From Planctomycetota bacterium (GTDB lineage Bacteria; Planctomycetota; UBA8742; UBA2392), in contig JADLAK010000085.1 of NCBI GenBank assembly GCA_020848275.1, forward strand, positions 48,080 to 112,079: 64,000 nucleotides of DNA, in the 5' to 3' direction. The translations under genes and the position numbers were made by a program. The first letter of the stretch is position 1; every line of letters starts with the position of its first letter. The notes under the pieces are model-generated. The model made no database searches. It had not been told where the DNA came from and saw only the letters and a program-made list of their open reading frames with translations. Shown one piece after another: positions 26,374 through 34,918 of this stretch.

Positions 26374-28020
26374 ATGAGTCGACACTTAGCCCGCTTCGCA
26401 GCCCTTGTATTGCTGGCCGGTACGGCGTCGCTGGCTGTGAACCCGAACGTGTTTGCCGAAGACATCCCCTCGGCCAAAGCCAAGGAGGCGCCCAAAGGCC
26501 TCGACGATGACCAGCGCATCGTCCATTTCCTCAACCGTTTCACCCTGGGCTGCACGCCGGCGCTGGTAGCCGAGGTCAAAGCAAAGGGCCTGAAAGCCTG
26601 GCTTCAGGCACAGCTGATGGGCACGGAAAAAGAACCGCAGTTTCTCCGCGATCGGCTGACCGATATGCGCTCGCTGGAGCTAAGCAGCGCGCAAATTGCC
26701 GACCAGTTCGTTGAAAAACCCGGCAAGGACGCCACGCCTCGTGAGCGACGAGAGGCACGCGAGCTTGAGAACACGCCCGCGCGCGAATTGACCGACAGCA
26801 TCATCCTGCGCGGCGTCTACAGCGCCAACCAGGTGCGCGAGGTCAGCGCCGATATTTTTCGCAACCACTTTGCCGTGTCGCTGGACAAGGGGCCCGTCAA
26901 ACTGATGGCGGTTGACTACGAGCGCAACGTCGTTCGCCGCTACGCGCTGGATCAATTCGGCGCCATGCTCAAAGCCAGCGCGCATCACCCGGCAATGCTG
27001 TTTTACCTCGACAACTGTCTTTCCTGCCGGCCGGCGACGCCCGAGGAGCTTGAGGCCATTGCACGCCGCGGCAAAAACAACCCCGAACGTGTCGAGCGCG
27101 CCCGCCAGCGCGGCCTCAATGAAAACTACGCGCGTGAGTTGATGGAGTTGCACACGCTGGGCGTCGACAACTACTACACTCAGGACGACGTTATCAACGT
27201 CGCAAAATGCCTGACTGGGTGGGGTATTTCGCCCCGTCACGAGGAGAACCCGCTGGCGTTCTGGTTCAGGGCTGATTTTCACTCTACCGGCGACAAGACC
27301 GTGCTTGGCCAGACCATCAAGCCCAACATCTACAACCCGCAAGCCGAAGGCGAGGAAGTGTTGGACTTGTTGATTGCCCATAAGGGCACGGCCAGGTTCA
27401 TTGCCTTCAAGCTGTGCCGCTGGCTGGTCAACGACCAGCCCAGCGATGCAGTGGTCGGGCGCATTGCCGCGGTGTTCGAGAAAACCAAGGGCGACCTGGC
27501 GGCCTGCTACATGGCGATCTACGAGGATCCCGAGTTCTTCAATACCGTCAATTATATGGCCAAGTACAAACGGCCGTTTGAGTTTGCTGTCAGCGCGCTT
27601 CGAGCCACAGGCTCAGAAATCAAGGATTGCGCCGCCATCCAGCGCGGGCTGGTTGCCATGGCCGAGCCGCTATATCGCTGCGCCAATCCCACGGGCTATT
27701 ACGACCACGCCGAGGCCTGGCAGGATCCCGGCGCGATGTCCTTGCGCTGGAAGGCGGCCATGGACCTGGCCAAGGGCAGAATCCCCGGTGTGAAGGTGCC
27801 GGACTCGCTTTATGCCGACCTGCCACAGGACAAACCTGAACAGTGGAAAGACCGGCTCGCCGCAAAGCTTCTTTGCGTGCCGCTGAGTGAAACAACCTCG
27901 CACGCGCTTGATGATTACGTGGCCAGGGCCCTCAAGGACAATCCGCGTGTCAAGGCCAGGGAGCTGGGGCCGGAAATTGTCGCCGGCCTGCTTGGTTCAC
28001 CTGAATTCCAGAAACAATAG
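26374..28020 (+). CDS. DUF1800 family secreted protein
   Basis: A 548-residue protein from ATG 26374, chosen over 26350 because GGGGAG lies 6 nt upstream and a proper signal peptide follows (LARFAALVLLAGTASLAV, cleavage near VFA-ED). DUF1800 features include the opening DQRIVHFLNRFTLGCTP, the NENYARELMELHTLGVDNYY block at about 255 and CRWLVNDQP at about 350. The biochemical role is not established. The family is almost always encoded next to DUF1501, as here, and the pair is especially frequent in Planctomycetota and related phyla. The next ATG is 12 nt after its stop, so the two form an operon. Confidence 0.88.
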   Translation: MSRHLARFAALVLLAGTASLAVNPNVFAEDIPSAKAKEAPKGLDDDQRIVHFLNRFTLGCTPALVAEVKAKGLKAWLQAQLMGTEKEPQFLRDRLTDMRSLELSSAQIADQFVEKPGKDATPRERREARELENTPARELTDSIILRGVYSANQVREVSADIFRNHFAVSLDKGPVKLMAVDYERNVVRRYALDQFGAMLKASAHHPAMLFYLDNCLSCRPATPEELEAIARRGKNNPERVERARQRGLNENYARELMELHTLGVDNYYTQDDVINVAKCLTGWGISPRHEENPLAFWFRADFHSTGDKTVLGQTIKPNIYNPQAEGEEVLDLLIAHKGTARFIAFKLCRWLVNDQPSDAVVGRIAAVFEKTKGDLAACYMAIYEDPEFFNTVNYMAKYKRPFEFAVSALRATGSEIKDCAAIQRGLVAMAEPLYRCANPTGYYDHAEAWQDPGAMSLRWKAAMDLAKGRIPGVKVPDSLYADLPQDKPEQWKDRLAAKLLCVPLSETTSHALDDYVARALKDNPRVKARELGPEIVAGLLGSPEFQKQ

Positions 28021-28032
28021 CCGGGAGCACCC

Positions 28033-29310
28033 ATGAACCTCTCTCGCAGAACCTTTCTCAGAATCGCCGGGGTTGGCGCGCTCAGCCTCGCGTTGCCGGA
28101 GCTCGCGCTGCGGCGACTAGTCGCCGACGACGCCAAGCCGCTATCGCAAACACCGCCCGGGCCCAGCCTGGTCGTCGTTTTCCTGCGCGGCGGCGCTGAC
28201 GCCCTCAACATCCTCGTGCCCTGGGCCGACAAACGTTATTACGACCTGCGCCCATCCATCGCGATTCTGCCCGAAAAAACACAGGATGCCGCGGGTGTGA
28301 TCAAACTGGACAAGACCTTTGGTTTGCATCCGTCACTGGCGGCATTGAAGCCGCACTTCGACGCCAGCCGCCTTGCACCCATCTGCTGCGTGGGCTCGCC
28401 GCACAGCACGCGCAGCCACTTCGACGCGCAGGACTTCATGGAACGTGGCGCGCCGGGTGCACGCGCCGTCAACACCGGATGGCTGAATCGTTATCTCAAC
28501 GCGACAAACAAGAACACGAAATCAAGCGACGAACAGCTTCGCGCCGTGGCCATGCAGAGCTTGCTGCCACGCGCGCTGCGGGGGGACTTTCCGGTGCTCG
28601 CCGTGCCGGACGAGCGGGTTCTGAATGACGGCCAACTGATGGGCCTGTTCGACAAGATTTACAACGATGGCAAGAAGAACGAGCCCGCAAAGGAAGGCAT
28701 GGGCGAGGAAAAACGCGAAAATTCTGTCGAGGACACCGGCAAGGACACTGTTGAGACGCTGAAACGTTACAAGGAGATTCTCAAGCGGCCCATCGACGGC
28801 AACCGTGCCCGGTTTCCCGAGGATGCCCTGGGCAAACGACTGAAGGACGTCGCCACGGTAATCCGGGCGGGCGTTGGCCTGGAGGTAGCAAGCTTTGACA
28901 TCAATGGCTGGGATGACCACGTCAATGAGGGCGACCAGTTATCGACGCGGTTGAAGTCCCTCGGCGATGGACTTGCGGCGTTCGTCGATGACCTTGGCGA
29001 AAAGGCCTCAAACACGCTGGTGGTGGTGATGACTGAGTTCGGCCGCACCTGCAGGGAAAACGGCAACGAGGGCACCGACCACGGCCATGGCGGCTGCATG
29101 CTGCTGATGGGCGGCAAACTGAAGGGCGGCAAAGTGCACGGCCAATGGACCGGCCTGGAAGAGAAGGATCTGTATGAGAAGCGCGACCTGGCCGTCACCA
29201 CGGACTACCGAGACGTGTTCGCCGAGGTGCTGCGCGGCCACTTGAAGTTCGACTCGCCCAAAGACTTTTTCCCCGAGTATTCGCCCAAGCCAGTGGCGGG
29301 ATTATTCTAG
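28033..29310 (+). CDS. DUF1501 family protein with Tat signal
   Basis: A 425-residue protein starting SRRTFLRIAGVGALSLAL, a twin-arginine signal, so it is exported folded; a TatA gene is in this window at 53850. The body is DUF1501, related to the alkaline-phosphatase/sulfatase superfamily. Visible family stretches are VVFLRGGADALN (about 48-59), SHFDAQDFMERG (about 131-142) and VVVMTEFGRTCRENGN (about 334-349) followed by DHGHGG, the usual putative metal-ligand region. Its substrate is unknown. It is the partner of the DUF1800 protein. The TAG stop is formed by the end of a MITE-like element (29308-29487), so the natural C-terminus may have been slightly altered by the insertion. Confidence 0.87.
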   Translation: MNLSRRTFLRIAGVGALSLALPELALRRLVADDAKPLSQTPPGPSLVVVFLRGGADALNILVPWADKRYYDLRPSIAILPEKTQDAAGVIKLDKTFGLHPSLAALKPHFDASRLAPICCVGSPHSTRSHFDAQDFMERGAPGARAVNTGWLNRYLNATNKNTKSSDEQLRAVAMQSLLPRALRGDFPVLAVPDERVLNDGQLMGLFDKIYNDGKKNEPAKEGMGEEKRENSVEDTGKDTVETLKRYKEILKRPIDGNRARFPEDALGKRLKDVATVIRAGVGLEVASFDINGWDDHVNEGDQLSTRLKSLGDGLAAFVDDLGEKASNTLVVVMTEFGRTCRENGNEGTDHGHGGCMLLMGGKLKGGKVHGQWTGLEEKDLYEKRDLAVTTDYRDVFAEVLRGHLKFDSPKDFFPEYSPKPVAGLF

Positions 29311-29487
29311 GCTCTGTCTCGTGAATACCTTCTGCTGCGCCCGGCTGTGCGGCCTGCCAGCGGCGTCCTCGGTCCGTGCGGTCCTCAACGAGGCAATGGC
29401 CCCGCCTCCGGTCCGCCCGAACCTCGTCCTTGCTGGTCAGGCCTGCTCGCACGGGCTCGCGACGAAGTATTCACGAGACAGAGCCTA
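29308..29487. mobile_element. 180-bp MITE-like element with perfect inverted ends and TA flanks
   Basis: Perfect inverted repeats lie at 29308-29328 and 29467-29487: TA plus GGCTCTGTCTCGTGAATAC and its complement. The TA at each edge fits the target duplication of IS630/Tc1-mariner elements, giving 19-bp terminal repeats and about 176 bp of element. It encodes no transposase, so it would be a non-autonomous MITE. It sits exactly between two convergent genes, and the terminal TAG supplies the stop codon of both the DUF1501 gene (plus) and the hybrid kinase gene (minus). Confidence 0.75.
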
Positions 29488-31884
29488 AGCGCCTTTGGGG
29501 CCGGGCGGACCAAGAATGTCGCGCACCTTCTTCAACAGCTCTGCCGGCGTGTAGGGCTTGGCGAGGAAGTTGACGCCTTCCACCAGCACGCCGTGATGGA
29601 CAATGGCATTGGCGGTGTAGCCCGATGTAAACAGGACCTTCAGCCCCGCGATGCGCGCACTCAGTTGCTCGGCAAGCTCGCTACCACCCAGGCGCGGCAT
29701 CACCACGTCGGTAACCAGCGCGTGAAATTTGGGAACCGTCTTGGCTTTTTCCAGCGCATCGACGCCGTCGACTGCCTCGATCACCGTATACCCTCGCGAC
29801 CGCAGCACGTCGGCCGCAAAGTCGCGCAGTTGGTCCTCGTCTTCAACCAGCAGGATGGTCTCGGTTCCCGAGGGCTGGTCGTCCATGACGATGACGCCCG
29901 TGCGACGTGCCACGCTCCCCGTCGTCCGGGGCCAGTAGATCTTGAAGGTGCTGCCTTTGCCGATCTCACTGTAGGCGGCGATATGGCCCTTGTTCTGCTT
30001 CACAATCCCGTAGACCGTGGCCAGCCCGAGTCCCGTGCCACGGCCCCGTCCCTTGGTGGTGAAAAAGGGCTCGAACAGCCGCCTCTGCGTCTCGGCGTCC
30101 ATGCCAATGCCCGTGTCCGAGATTGCAAGCATGAAGTATTCGCCCGGCGTCACGCCGGGCCGCGTCCTAGCGTACTCCTCGTCCAGCACCATGTTGGCGG
30201 TTTCAATCGTCAGCTTTCCCCCCGACGGCATGGCGTCGCGAGCATTCACTGCGAGGTTCATCACCACCTGTTCTACCTGGCTGGGATCCGCGCTGACCAG
30301 CCAGGGATCGAGCGTCAACCTCGAGAGCAGCGCAACGTCCTCGCCGATGAGGCGCTTGAGCATCTTGGCCATTTCGGCGATCGATTCGTTGAGGCTCAGC
30401 GTTTTCGGCGCGATGATCTGGCGGCGCGAGAAGGCCAGCAGTTGCCGCGTCAGCGCTGCGGCGCGCTCACCCGCACGGCCAACCTGCGCCCACGCCTCGG
30501 CGTCGGCACTCTGTTTCTCGCGCGCCAGGTCCGCATAGCCAATGATCACGGTCAGGATATTGTTGAAGTCATGCGCAATGCCGCCGGCCAGTTGGCCGAT
30601 GGCCTCCATCTTCTGCGCCTGGCGCAATTGCTCGCTGAGCTTCTGCTGCTCGGCATAGGATAGCTCGGCGGCCTTCAATCGTTCCTCAGTCTCACGCTTG
30701 AGCGCCTCTGTCTTTTCCTTCACGTCCGCTGCCATGTGGCGAAAAGCGCGCGTCAGGACCGCGATTTCACCGGTTCCATCCTCCAAGGGGCCAAGGCCCG
30801 TCCCGGGCGTGTAGTCCTCGACGGCCCGGGTAATTCTCGCCAGGGGCGCCGTGAGCGTGTGTGCCACCAACGCCGCAACCACAAAGGCGGTGACAACACC
30901 GATCAAGGCGGCGATGACGCTTGAACGCTGCACCGATGCCGCCGGCGCAAGCAGCTGTGACCGGGGAGCGGTGTTGATCAACGTGAGCGCGGGGCCTCCG
31001 GCCAGGCGCAGTGGCACGGCGGCCGCGGCAACGCGAGCCGAACCGGAATACTCACCGACCACGCCCTTTTGGGCAATGGACCATGAACTTACTTCGGCCA
31101 TTTCGGTGCGATGGTTAAAGTTTGTGCCAAGCTCGCCCCCGAATTCACGGCTGCGGTCGGGATGGATGAGGTAATTGCCAAGACCGTCGACGAGGAACAG
31201 GCCTCCCTCGGCCTCGGCGCGAAGGCTGTCAAAGATGGGGCGCAGGTCCACGTTGACGATCAGGATGCCGAACGCCTCGCCGCTCTCGGCGTGGACCGGT
31301 GTGGACAGGCGAATGATCGGCACCAGTGGCTTTTCGATCTTCCCGTGCTCCTCGTTCAACTCCACGGCCGAGACGACAATGTTTCCGCCGGGAGCTGCCA
31401 GAGTTTGGCGAAAGTAGGGGCGGTTGCCTTTGGTCTGCAATTCCTGCTCGGGCACGACACGCACCTCTGCGGCGGTCGGCGTATGTTCAACCCGCACAAG
31501 TTCGCGGCCGTCGTTTTCCGCGCCGATGAACCGCAGTTGGTAAAAGGCCGGCTTTGCGGCAACGTGGGCGCGAAAAGTCTCGGTTAGGATGTCCCTCCAG
31601 GTCTGCCCCGATAGCCCGGTGCGCCCGTCGACACCACCCGCGCGATGGGCGCGCACCAGGCCGTCGACGGCGGCAACACTGCGCATGGCTGTCATGTCGG
31701 CGCGCGCGGCGGCGACATAGTCCTCAAGCTGCGTGGCCATACGGCGACTCTGGGACAACATGCGACCGAGCTCTGAAGGCATAACTGTGGCCTCGATGCT
31801 GAAGAAGCTCATCAGTCCCGCCATGGCCGTTGTGGCAAGCACCAGAACCGCCATCGCAATAATCAATTTGGTCTGCAATCGCAT
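29485..31884 (-). CDS. Hybrid sensor histidine kinase with C-terminal receiver
   Basis: About 800 residues from ATG 31884 ([17 protein letters not shown], first membrane helix); upstream in-frame starts to 32112 are not credible. Order: membrane helix, long extracytoplasmic dCache-like sensor, second membrane helix ([19 protein letters not shown]), HAMP, HisKA with [20 protein letters not shown] (phosphoacceptor His), HATPase_c ([31 protein letters not shown]), and a receiver domain with ILLVEDED and the phospho-Asp in VTDVVMP. The layout fits transfer to another regulator or a phosphorelay. The ligand is unknown and no response regulator lies next to it. The final codons and TAG abut the MITE-like element. 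Confidence 0.88.
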   Translation of the reverse strand: MRLQTKLIIAMAVLVLATTAMAGLMSFFSIEATVMPSELGRMLSQSRRMATQLEDYVAAARADMTAMRSVAAVDGLVRAHRAGGVDGRTGLSGQTWRDILTETFRAHVAAKPAFYQLRFIGAENDGRELVRVEHTPTAAEVRVVPEQELQTKGNRPYFRQTLAAPGGNIVVSAVELNEEHGKIEKPLVPIIRLSTPVHAESGEAFGILIVNVDLRPIFDSLRAEAEGGLFLVDGLGNYLIHPDRSREFGGELGTNFNHRTEMAEVSSWSIAQKGVVGEYSGSARVAAAAVPLRLAGGPALTLINTAPRSQLLAPAASVQRSSVIAALIGVVTAFVVAALVAHTLTAPLARITRAVEDYTPGTGLGPLEDGTGEIAVLTRAFRHMAADVKEKTEALKRETEERLKAAELSYAEQQKLSEQLRQAQKMEAIGQLAGGIAHDFNNILTVIIGYADLAREKQSADAEAWAQVGRAGERAAALTRQLLAFSRRQIIAPKTLSLNESIAEMAKMLKRLIGEDVALLSRLTLDPWLVSADPSQVEQVVMNLAVNARDAMPSGGKLTIETANMVLDEEYARTRPGVTPGEYFMLAISDTGIGMDAETQRRLFEPFFTTKGRGRGTGLGLATVYGIVKQNKGHIAAYSEIGKGSTFKIYWPRTTGSVARRTGVIVMDDQPSGTETILLVEDEDQLRDFAADVLRSRGYTVIEAVDGVDALEKAKTVPKFHALVTDVVMPRLGGSELAEQLSARIAGLKVLFTSGYTANAIVHHGVLVEGVNFLAKPYTPAELLKKVRDILGPPGPKGA

Positions 31885-32252
31885 GGCATGCCTCGTTCGC
31901 GACCGTCGGACGAATCGGACCGCAACACACAATACGCCAATTGCGTACAACTCCCAAAGGCCCCCTAACCACCGATTGGGTTGTCCCGCCAAACATACCC
32001 AACAGCAAAGGGCGTCCCTTCGCCGTTGCACCAATATACGATAAAAAGCTCTCAATATCCTGTTATGTCGGAAAACACGGGCCAGCTGTCGGCTAAACGA
32101 CCCGCCCTCCACATATGCAATGCAAGAACGCCACGTGGAAGCGTGCGGCGGGCGGAGTGAGGCACTTTGTCATGCAGCAATGACCTCGTCCCGGGGTCGC
32201 CACCGACAAAGGATGATTGCTCCGCGACAGGCATGCCCAACATAATATCGCC
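31885..32252. other. Intergenic region upstream of the hybrid kinase
   Basis: About 370 nt with no gene I can support. It should carry the kinase promoter (minus strand). The AT-rich stretch near 32036-32065 (atacgataaaaagctctcaa) is the best promoter candidate, but no clear -35/-10 pair was identified. Confidence 0.35.
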
Positions 32253-32693
32253 ATGACGACGCGACCCACCTTCTTACGATCCTGGCGATCGATGACCTCG
32301 CCGGTGCGCGAAGATTCTATTGCAGGGCGTTAGGCTGGCGTCTGGTCGTGGATCTTGGGGTTTACGTCGAATCTGCTCTTCCAGACAAGATGAGACTGGG
32401 CCTCTACGAGCGAAATGCGTTTTGGTCGCAACACCGGCCGGGTCCCAAGCCAAACGCCCTCTGGCGAACTGAGTGCGATGGAACGCTACTTTCGCATTGA
32501 CGATATCGCCGGTGCAATTCGGCGGATGAAAAGGGCCGGGGTACGCAAACTCAGGGCATTGGCGGCACGCGACTGGGGCGACGACGCGGCTTATTTCGCG
32601 GGCACGTACGGCAATGTCCTTGTCCTGGCGCGCCTCTCAAAGGCCGCCCCTAAGTCCCAATGGCTACGCGCAAAGCGGATCTGCCAGCGGTAG
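32253..32693 (+). pseudogene. Glyoxalase/VOC-family gene broken by frameshift
   Basis: Two frames together encode one VOC-fold protein. The first (from about 32273) reads LTILAIDDLAGARRFYCRALG through RLGLYERNAF, typical of a VOC N-terminal half. The second continues GRNTGRVPSQTPSGELSAME and ends AYFAGTYGNVLVLARL, the matching C-terminal half. The switch is at the T4 run near 32420; removing one T restores NAFGRNTGR. The nearest ATG (32253) is in yet another frame relative to the N-terminal half, so a second indel near the start is likely. VOC proteins include glyoxalase I and antibiotic-resistance proteins; function here is probably lost unless the indels are sequencing errors. Confidence 0.7.
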
Positions 32694-32696
32694 CGT

Positions 32697-33033
32697 CTAT
32701 TTCTGCGCGTCAACCAGTTCTTCGTCAGCGTCCATCAACGCGTGCAGGTGCATGATCGAACCGAACATCCACAGCAGCGTACCCACGCCCATGATGCCCA
32801 AGGCCGACAGCGCCGCAGGATTTGCAAATTGGAACAGCACGGCACTGAGGTCAGACGTGTCTTCAGAGCGAAAGCTGGCCACGCAATAAAGCACCACTCC
32901 AGCGAGGGACAGAACCATGCCTAAAATCGCCACGGACCTTGCCCGGTTAGCCTCCGAAGTGGAGGTTAGCTCCGCGGCCTTGGTCGCCGGCGGTCGGTCA
33001 AGCACGCCTTCATTAACTTGATGCGGGTTCATA
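32697..33033 (-). CDS. Small two-helix membrane protein
   Basis: 111 residues from ATG 33033, preceded by GGAGG 5 nt upstream; longer open frames lack a ribosome site. Two hydrophobic segments are seen (SVAILGMVLSLAGVVLYCVA and ALSALGIMGVGTLLWMFGSI). The start lies 21 nt inside the 3' end of the TDT transporter gene, so translation is probably coupled and the protein may be an accessory subunit. Family unknown. Confidence 0.65.
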
Positions 33034-34173
33034 ACTACCTCCGGGATTTGATGTTTTTTGATTGCTGCGGGTCCGTCGCAACGAGCGCCGGGCCAACAGC
33101 AATAGGTAAAGGAACTGGGCGGCAAGCCCAAAGAAAGTGAGCAGCCACGCCGAAAGGGAAATCACGACGAAAGCTTTGGACACAACAAGCAAAAACGGCG
33201 CGTTCAGCACCTTGGCCAACTGCAGGGTGCAGACGGAATACATGCCCAGCGGAAATACGAGGCCCCAGTACAAAGGGTCGTAAATGATGCGCAGGCCGCG
33301 TACGCGGTGCCGCCAAACACCAAGGATCACCAGCAGCGGTATCCACCAGGTTGCTGTCGCCCAGAACATCAGCGAAAAACCCTTGATAAATGGCGACAAC
33401 TGCTCCAGCAGTGGCGACCCGGCACTTGCGCCCGCCAGTCGCGCGCCCGCCAGCGTTGAAATGGCCACTGCGCCCATGTTGATCCAGTAGGGCGGCATCA
33501 AGTCGGAAGGGTCGAACTTGAAAAACATGTAACGGTAGAAAATCAGCGAGATCATCCAGATGTAGAGCATGCCGCCGCACAGCCAAAGTGAGGTGAGGAT
33601 AAACAGGGACATGTCACGTTCGGCAATCCGCTCCGGGCCGACTGCGCAACCCAGCACAACGACAGCTTGCGTGGCCACTACGGCCAGCAGCCAGCCCCCG
33701 TTTATGCCTTCGCTTAGCGCGGGCTTTTTTTCCTTTACGCTAAGCAGCACAAATATCGAGAACGTGAGCATGAACCAGAGCGCCAGCGCGGCCCACCACA
33801 GCCCGACCGCGAGCTGGGTTGCGCCAAACAGCAGCTCCAGTTGAACGCCGACCACACCGGTCGCGGCGACCATCGTGAAAAAACCCGGCCCCCGCTGGTG
33901 GCTGGCGAGATCCGCCAACACCTGTCGAGGAAAGAAAATCAACCTGACCGCCGACAAAACCCACAGCACGAAATAGGCCGGTACGCCGATCCAGAACAGT
34001 ACGTGGGACGCCGCAACCATATCGGCGAAGTGACAGGCGATGGACACGATGCCCGTAGCCATGACCATGGCGAAGTAGGCGGGGTGCATTTCCTCTACGC
34101 CGCGGCGAAGATAGGCCAGCACGCTCTTCGGGCGAACGATGTTAGTGGTGGATGAGAGGCCACTGTTGCTCAT
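33013..34173 (-). CDS. TDT/SLAC1-TehA family transporter
   Basis: About 386 residues from ATG 34173 with roughly ten membrane helices. Family-like stretches are HPAYFAMVMATGIVSIACH at the start, PGFFTMVAATGVVGVQL in the second repeat and YWGLVFPLGMYSVCTLQLA near the end. The family includes TehA, SLAC1 anion channels, sulfite exporters and malate permeases; selectivity cannot be assigned here. Upstream lies GTAGGAC-N25-GTCCTAC, shared with the FNT channel gene, and the NarX/NarL-like pair is immediately upstream on the same strand. A small organic or inorganic anion under two-component control is therefore the likely cargo (inference). Confidence 0.83.
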   Translation of the reverse strand: MSNSGLSSTTNIVRPKSVLAYLRRGVEEMHPAYFAMVMATGIVSIACHFADMVAASHVLFWIGVPAYFVLWVLSAVRLIFFPRQVLADLASHQRGPGFFTMVAATGVVGVQLELLFGATQLAVGLWWAALALWFMLTFSIFVLLSVKEKKPALSEGINGGWLLAVVATQAVVVLGCAVGPERIAERDMSLFILTSLWLCGGMLYIWMISLIFYRYMFFKFDPSDLMPPYWINMGAVAISTLAGARLAGASAGSPLLEQLSPFIKGFSLMFWATATWWIPLLVILGVWRHRVRGLRIIYDPLYWGLVFPLGMYSVCTLQLAKVLNAPFLLVVSKAFVVISLSAWLLTFFGLAAQFLYLLLLARRSLRRTRSNQKTSNPGGSYEPASS

Positions 34174-34229
34174 GACCCCAGTATCGGTCACGAGCGTGCG
34201 GCCTGTATCGGCGGAGGTCTGACGGTCGC

Positions 34230-34268
34230 GTAGGACTTCACGCACGAATCCGTCGGGTTTTGTCCTAC
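34230..34268 (-). promoter_or_regulatory. GTAGGAC-N25-GTCCTAC element upstream of the TDT gene
   Basis: Inverted heptamers GTAGGAC (34230-34236) and GTCCTAC (34262-34268) with 25 nt between them, about 57 nt upstream of the TDT start and just past the response-regulator stop. On the minus strand the distal half reads GTAGGACAAAACCCGAC, nearly the same as the site upstream of the FNT gene. Confidence 0.6.
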
Positions 34269-34279
34269 ACCGCGACAGT

Positions 34280-34918
34280 TCACACGGGCAGGTCGACGAG
34301 TTTATGCCCGATAGCGTACTGCATCAGCTCGGCGTTGGAGCGCAGTCCCATTTTTTCAAGGATGCGCGTGCGATAGGTGCTGATTGTCTTGACGCTGAGT
34401 TTCAGCTGCTCCGCGATGGCAGAAGGAGTCTTGGCAAGCGCCAGGAGAAGCAAGATCTCGTACTCTCGTGGCGAAAGCGCCTCGTGAGGAGCGTCAGGAT
34501 TCTCCGCCGCAACGTAGTCGGCAAGTTGCTCGGCAAGTGGTTGTGCAAGATAACGCTTGCCCGCCAGGACGCTGCGGATGGCACGAAACAACTCCTCGGG
34601 TGCGCGCTCTTTGGTCAGGTACGCAAGCGCGCCGGCCCGCAATGCGCGCACCACGAACTGGCGCTCGCCGTGAACGCTCAGCACCACAACCGGCGTGTTC
34701 GGCGCCGTCTGCCTGATTTCCGGCAAAATGTTCAGGCTGTTCTGCCCAGCCATCGAAATGTCGAGAACGATGGCGTCAAAGCGGTTGGAACGTAGGGCGT
34801 TCAGGACGTCCGGGCAGTTCGCCGCCTCAAATACCACTACGCCGCTGAATTCCTGCTCCAGTATCCGGCGCAGGCCCGAACGCACGATGCCGTGATCATC
34901 AGCCAATAGCAGGCGCAT
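34280..34918 (-). CDS. NarL/FixJ-type response regulator
   Basis: 212 residues from ATG 34918 (RLLLADDHGIVRSGLRRIL). Receiver domain: acidic pair DD at the start, phospho-Asp in IVLDISM, conserved Thr/Ser and Lys (VVLSVHG, LTKERAPEELF). LuxR-type helix-turn-helix: LSPREYEILLLLA, TPSAIAEQLKLSVKTISTYR. The start lies inside the last codons of the histidine kinase gene, so it is translationally coupled with it. It probably activates nearby genes; the inverted-repeat element 12 nt past its stop is a candidate target. Confidence 0.9.
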   Translation of the reverse strand: MRLLLADDHGIVRSGLRRILEQEFSGVVVFEAANCPDVLNALRSNRFDAIVLDISMAGQNSLNILPEIRQTAPNTPVVVLSVHGERQFVVRALRAGALAYLTKERAPEELFRAIRSVLAGKRYLAQPLAEQLADYVAAENPDAPHEALSPREYEILLLLALAKTPSAIAEQLKLSVKTISTYRTRILEKMGLRSNAELMQYAIGHKLVDLPV

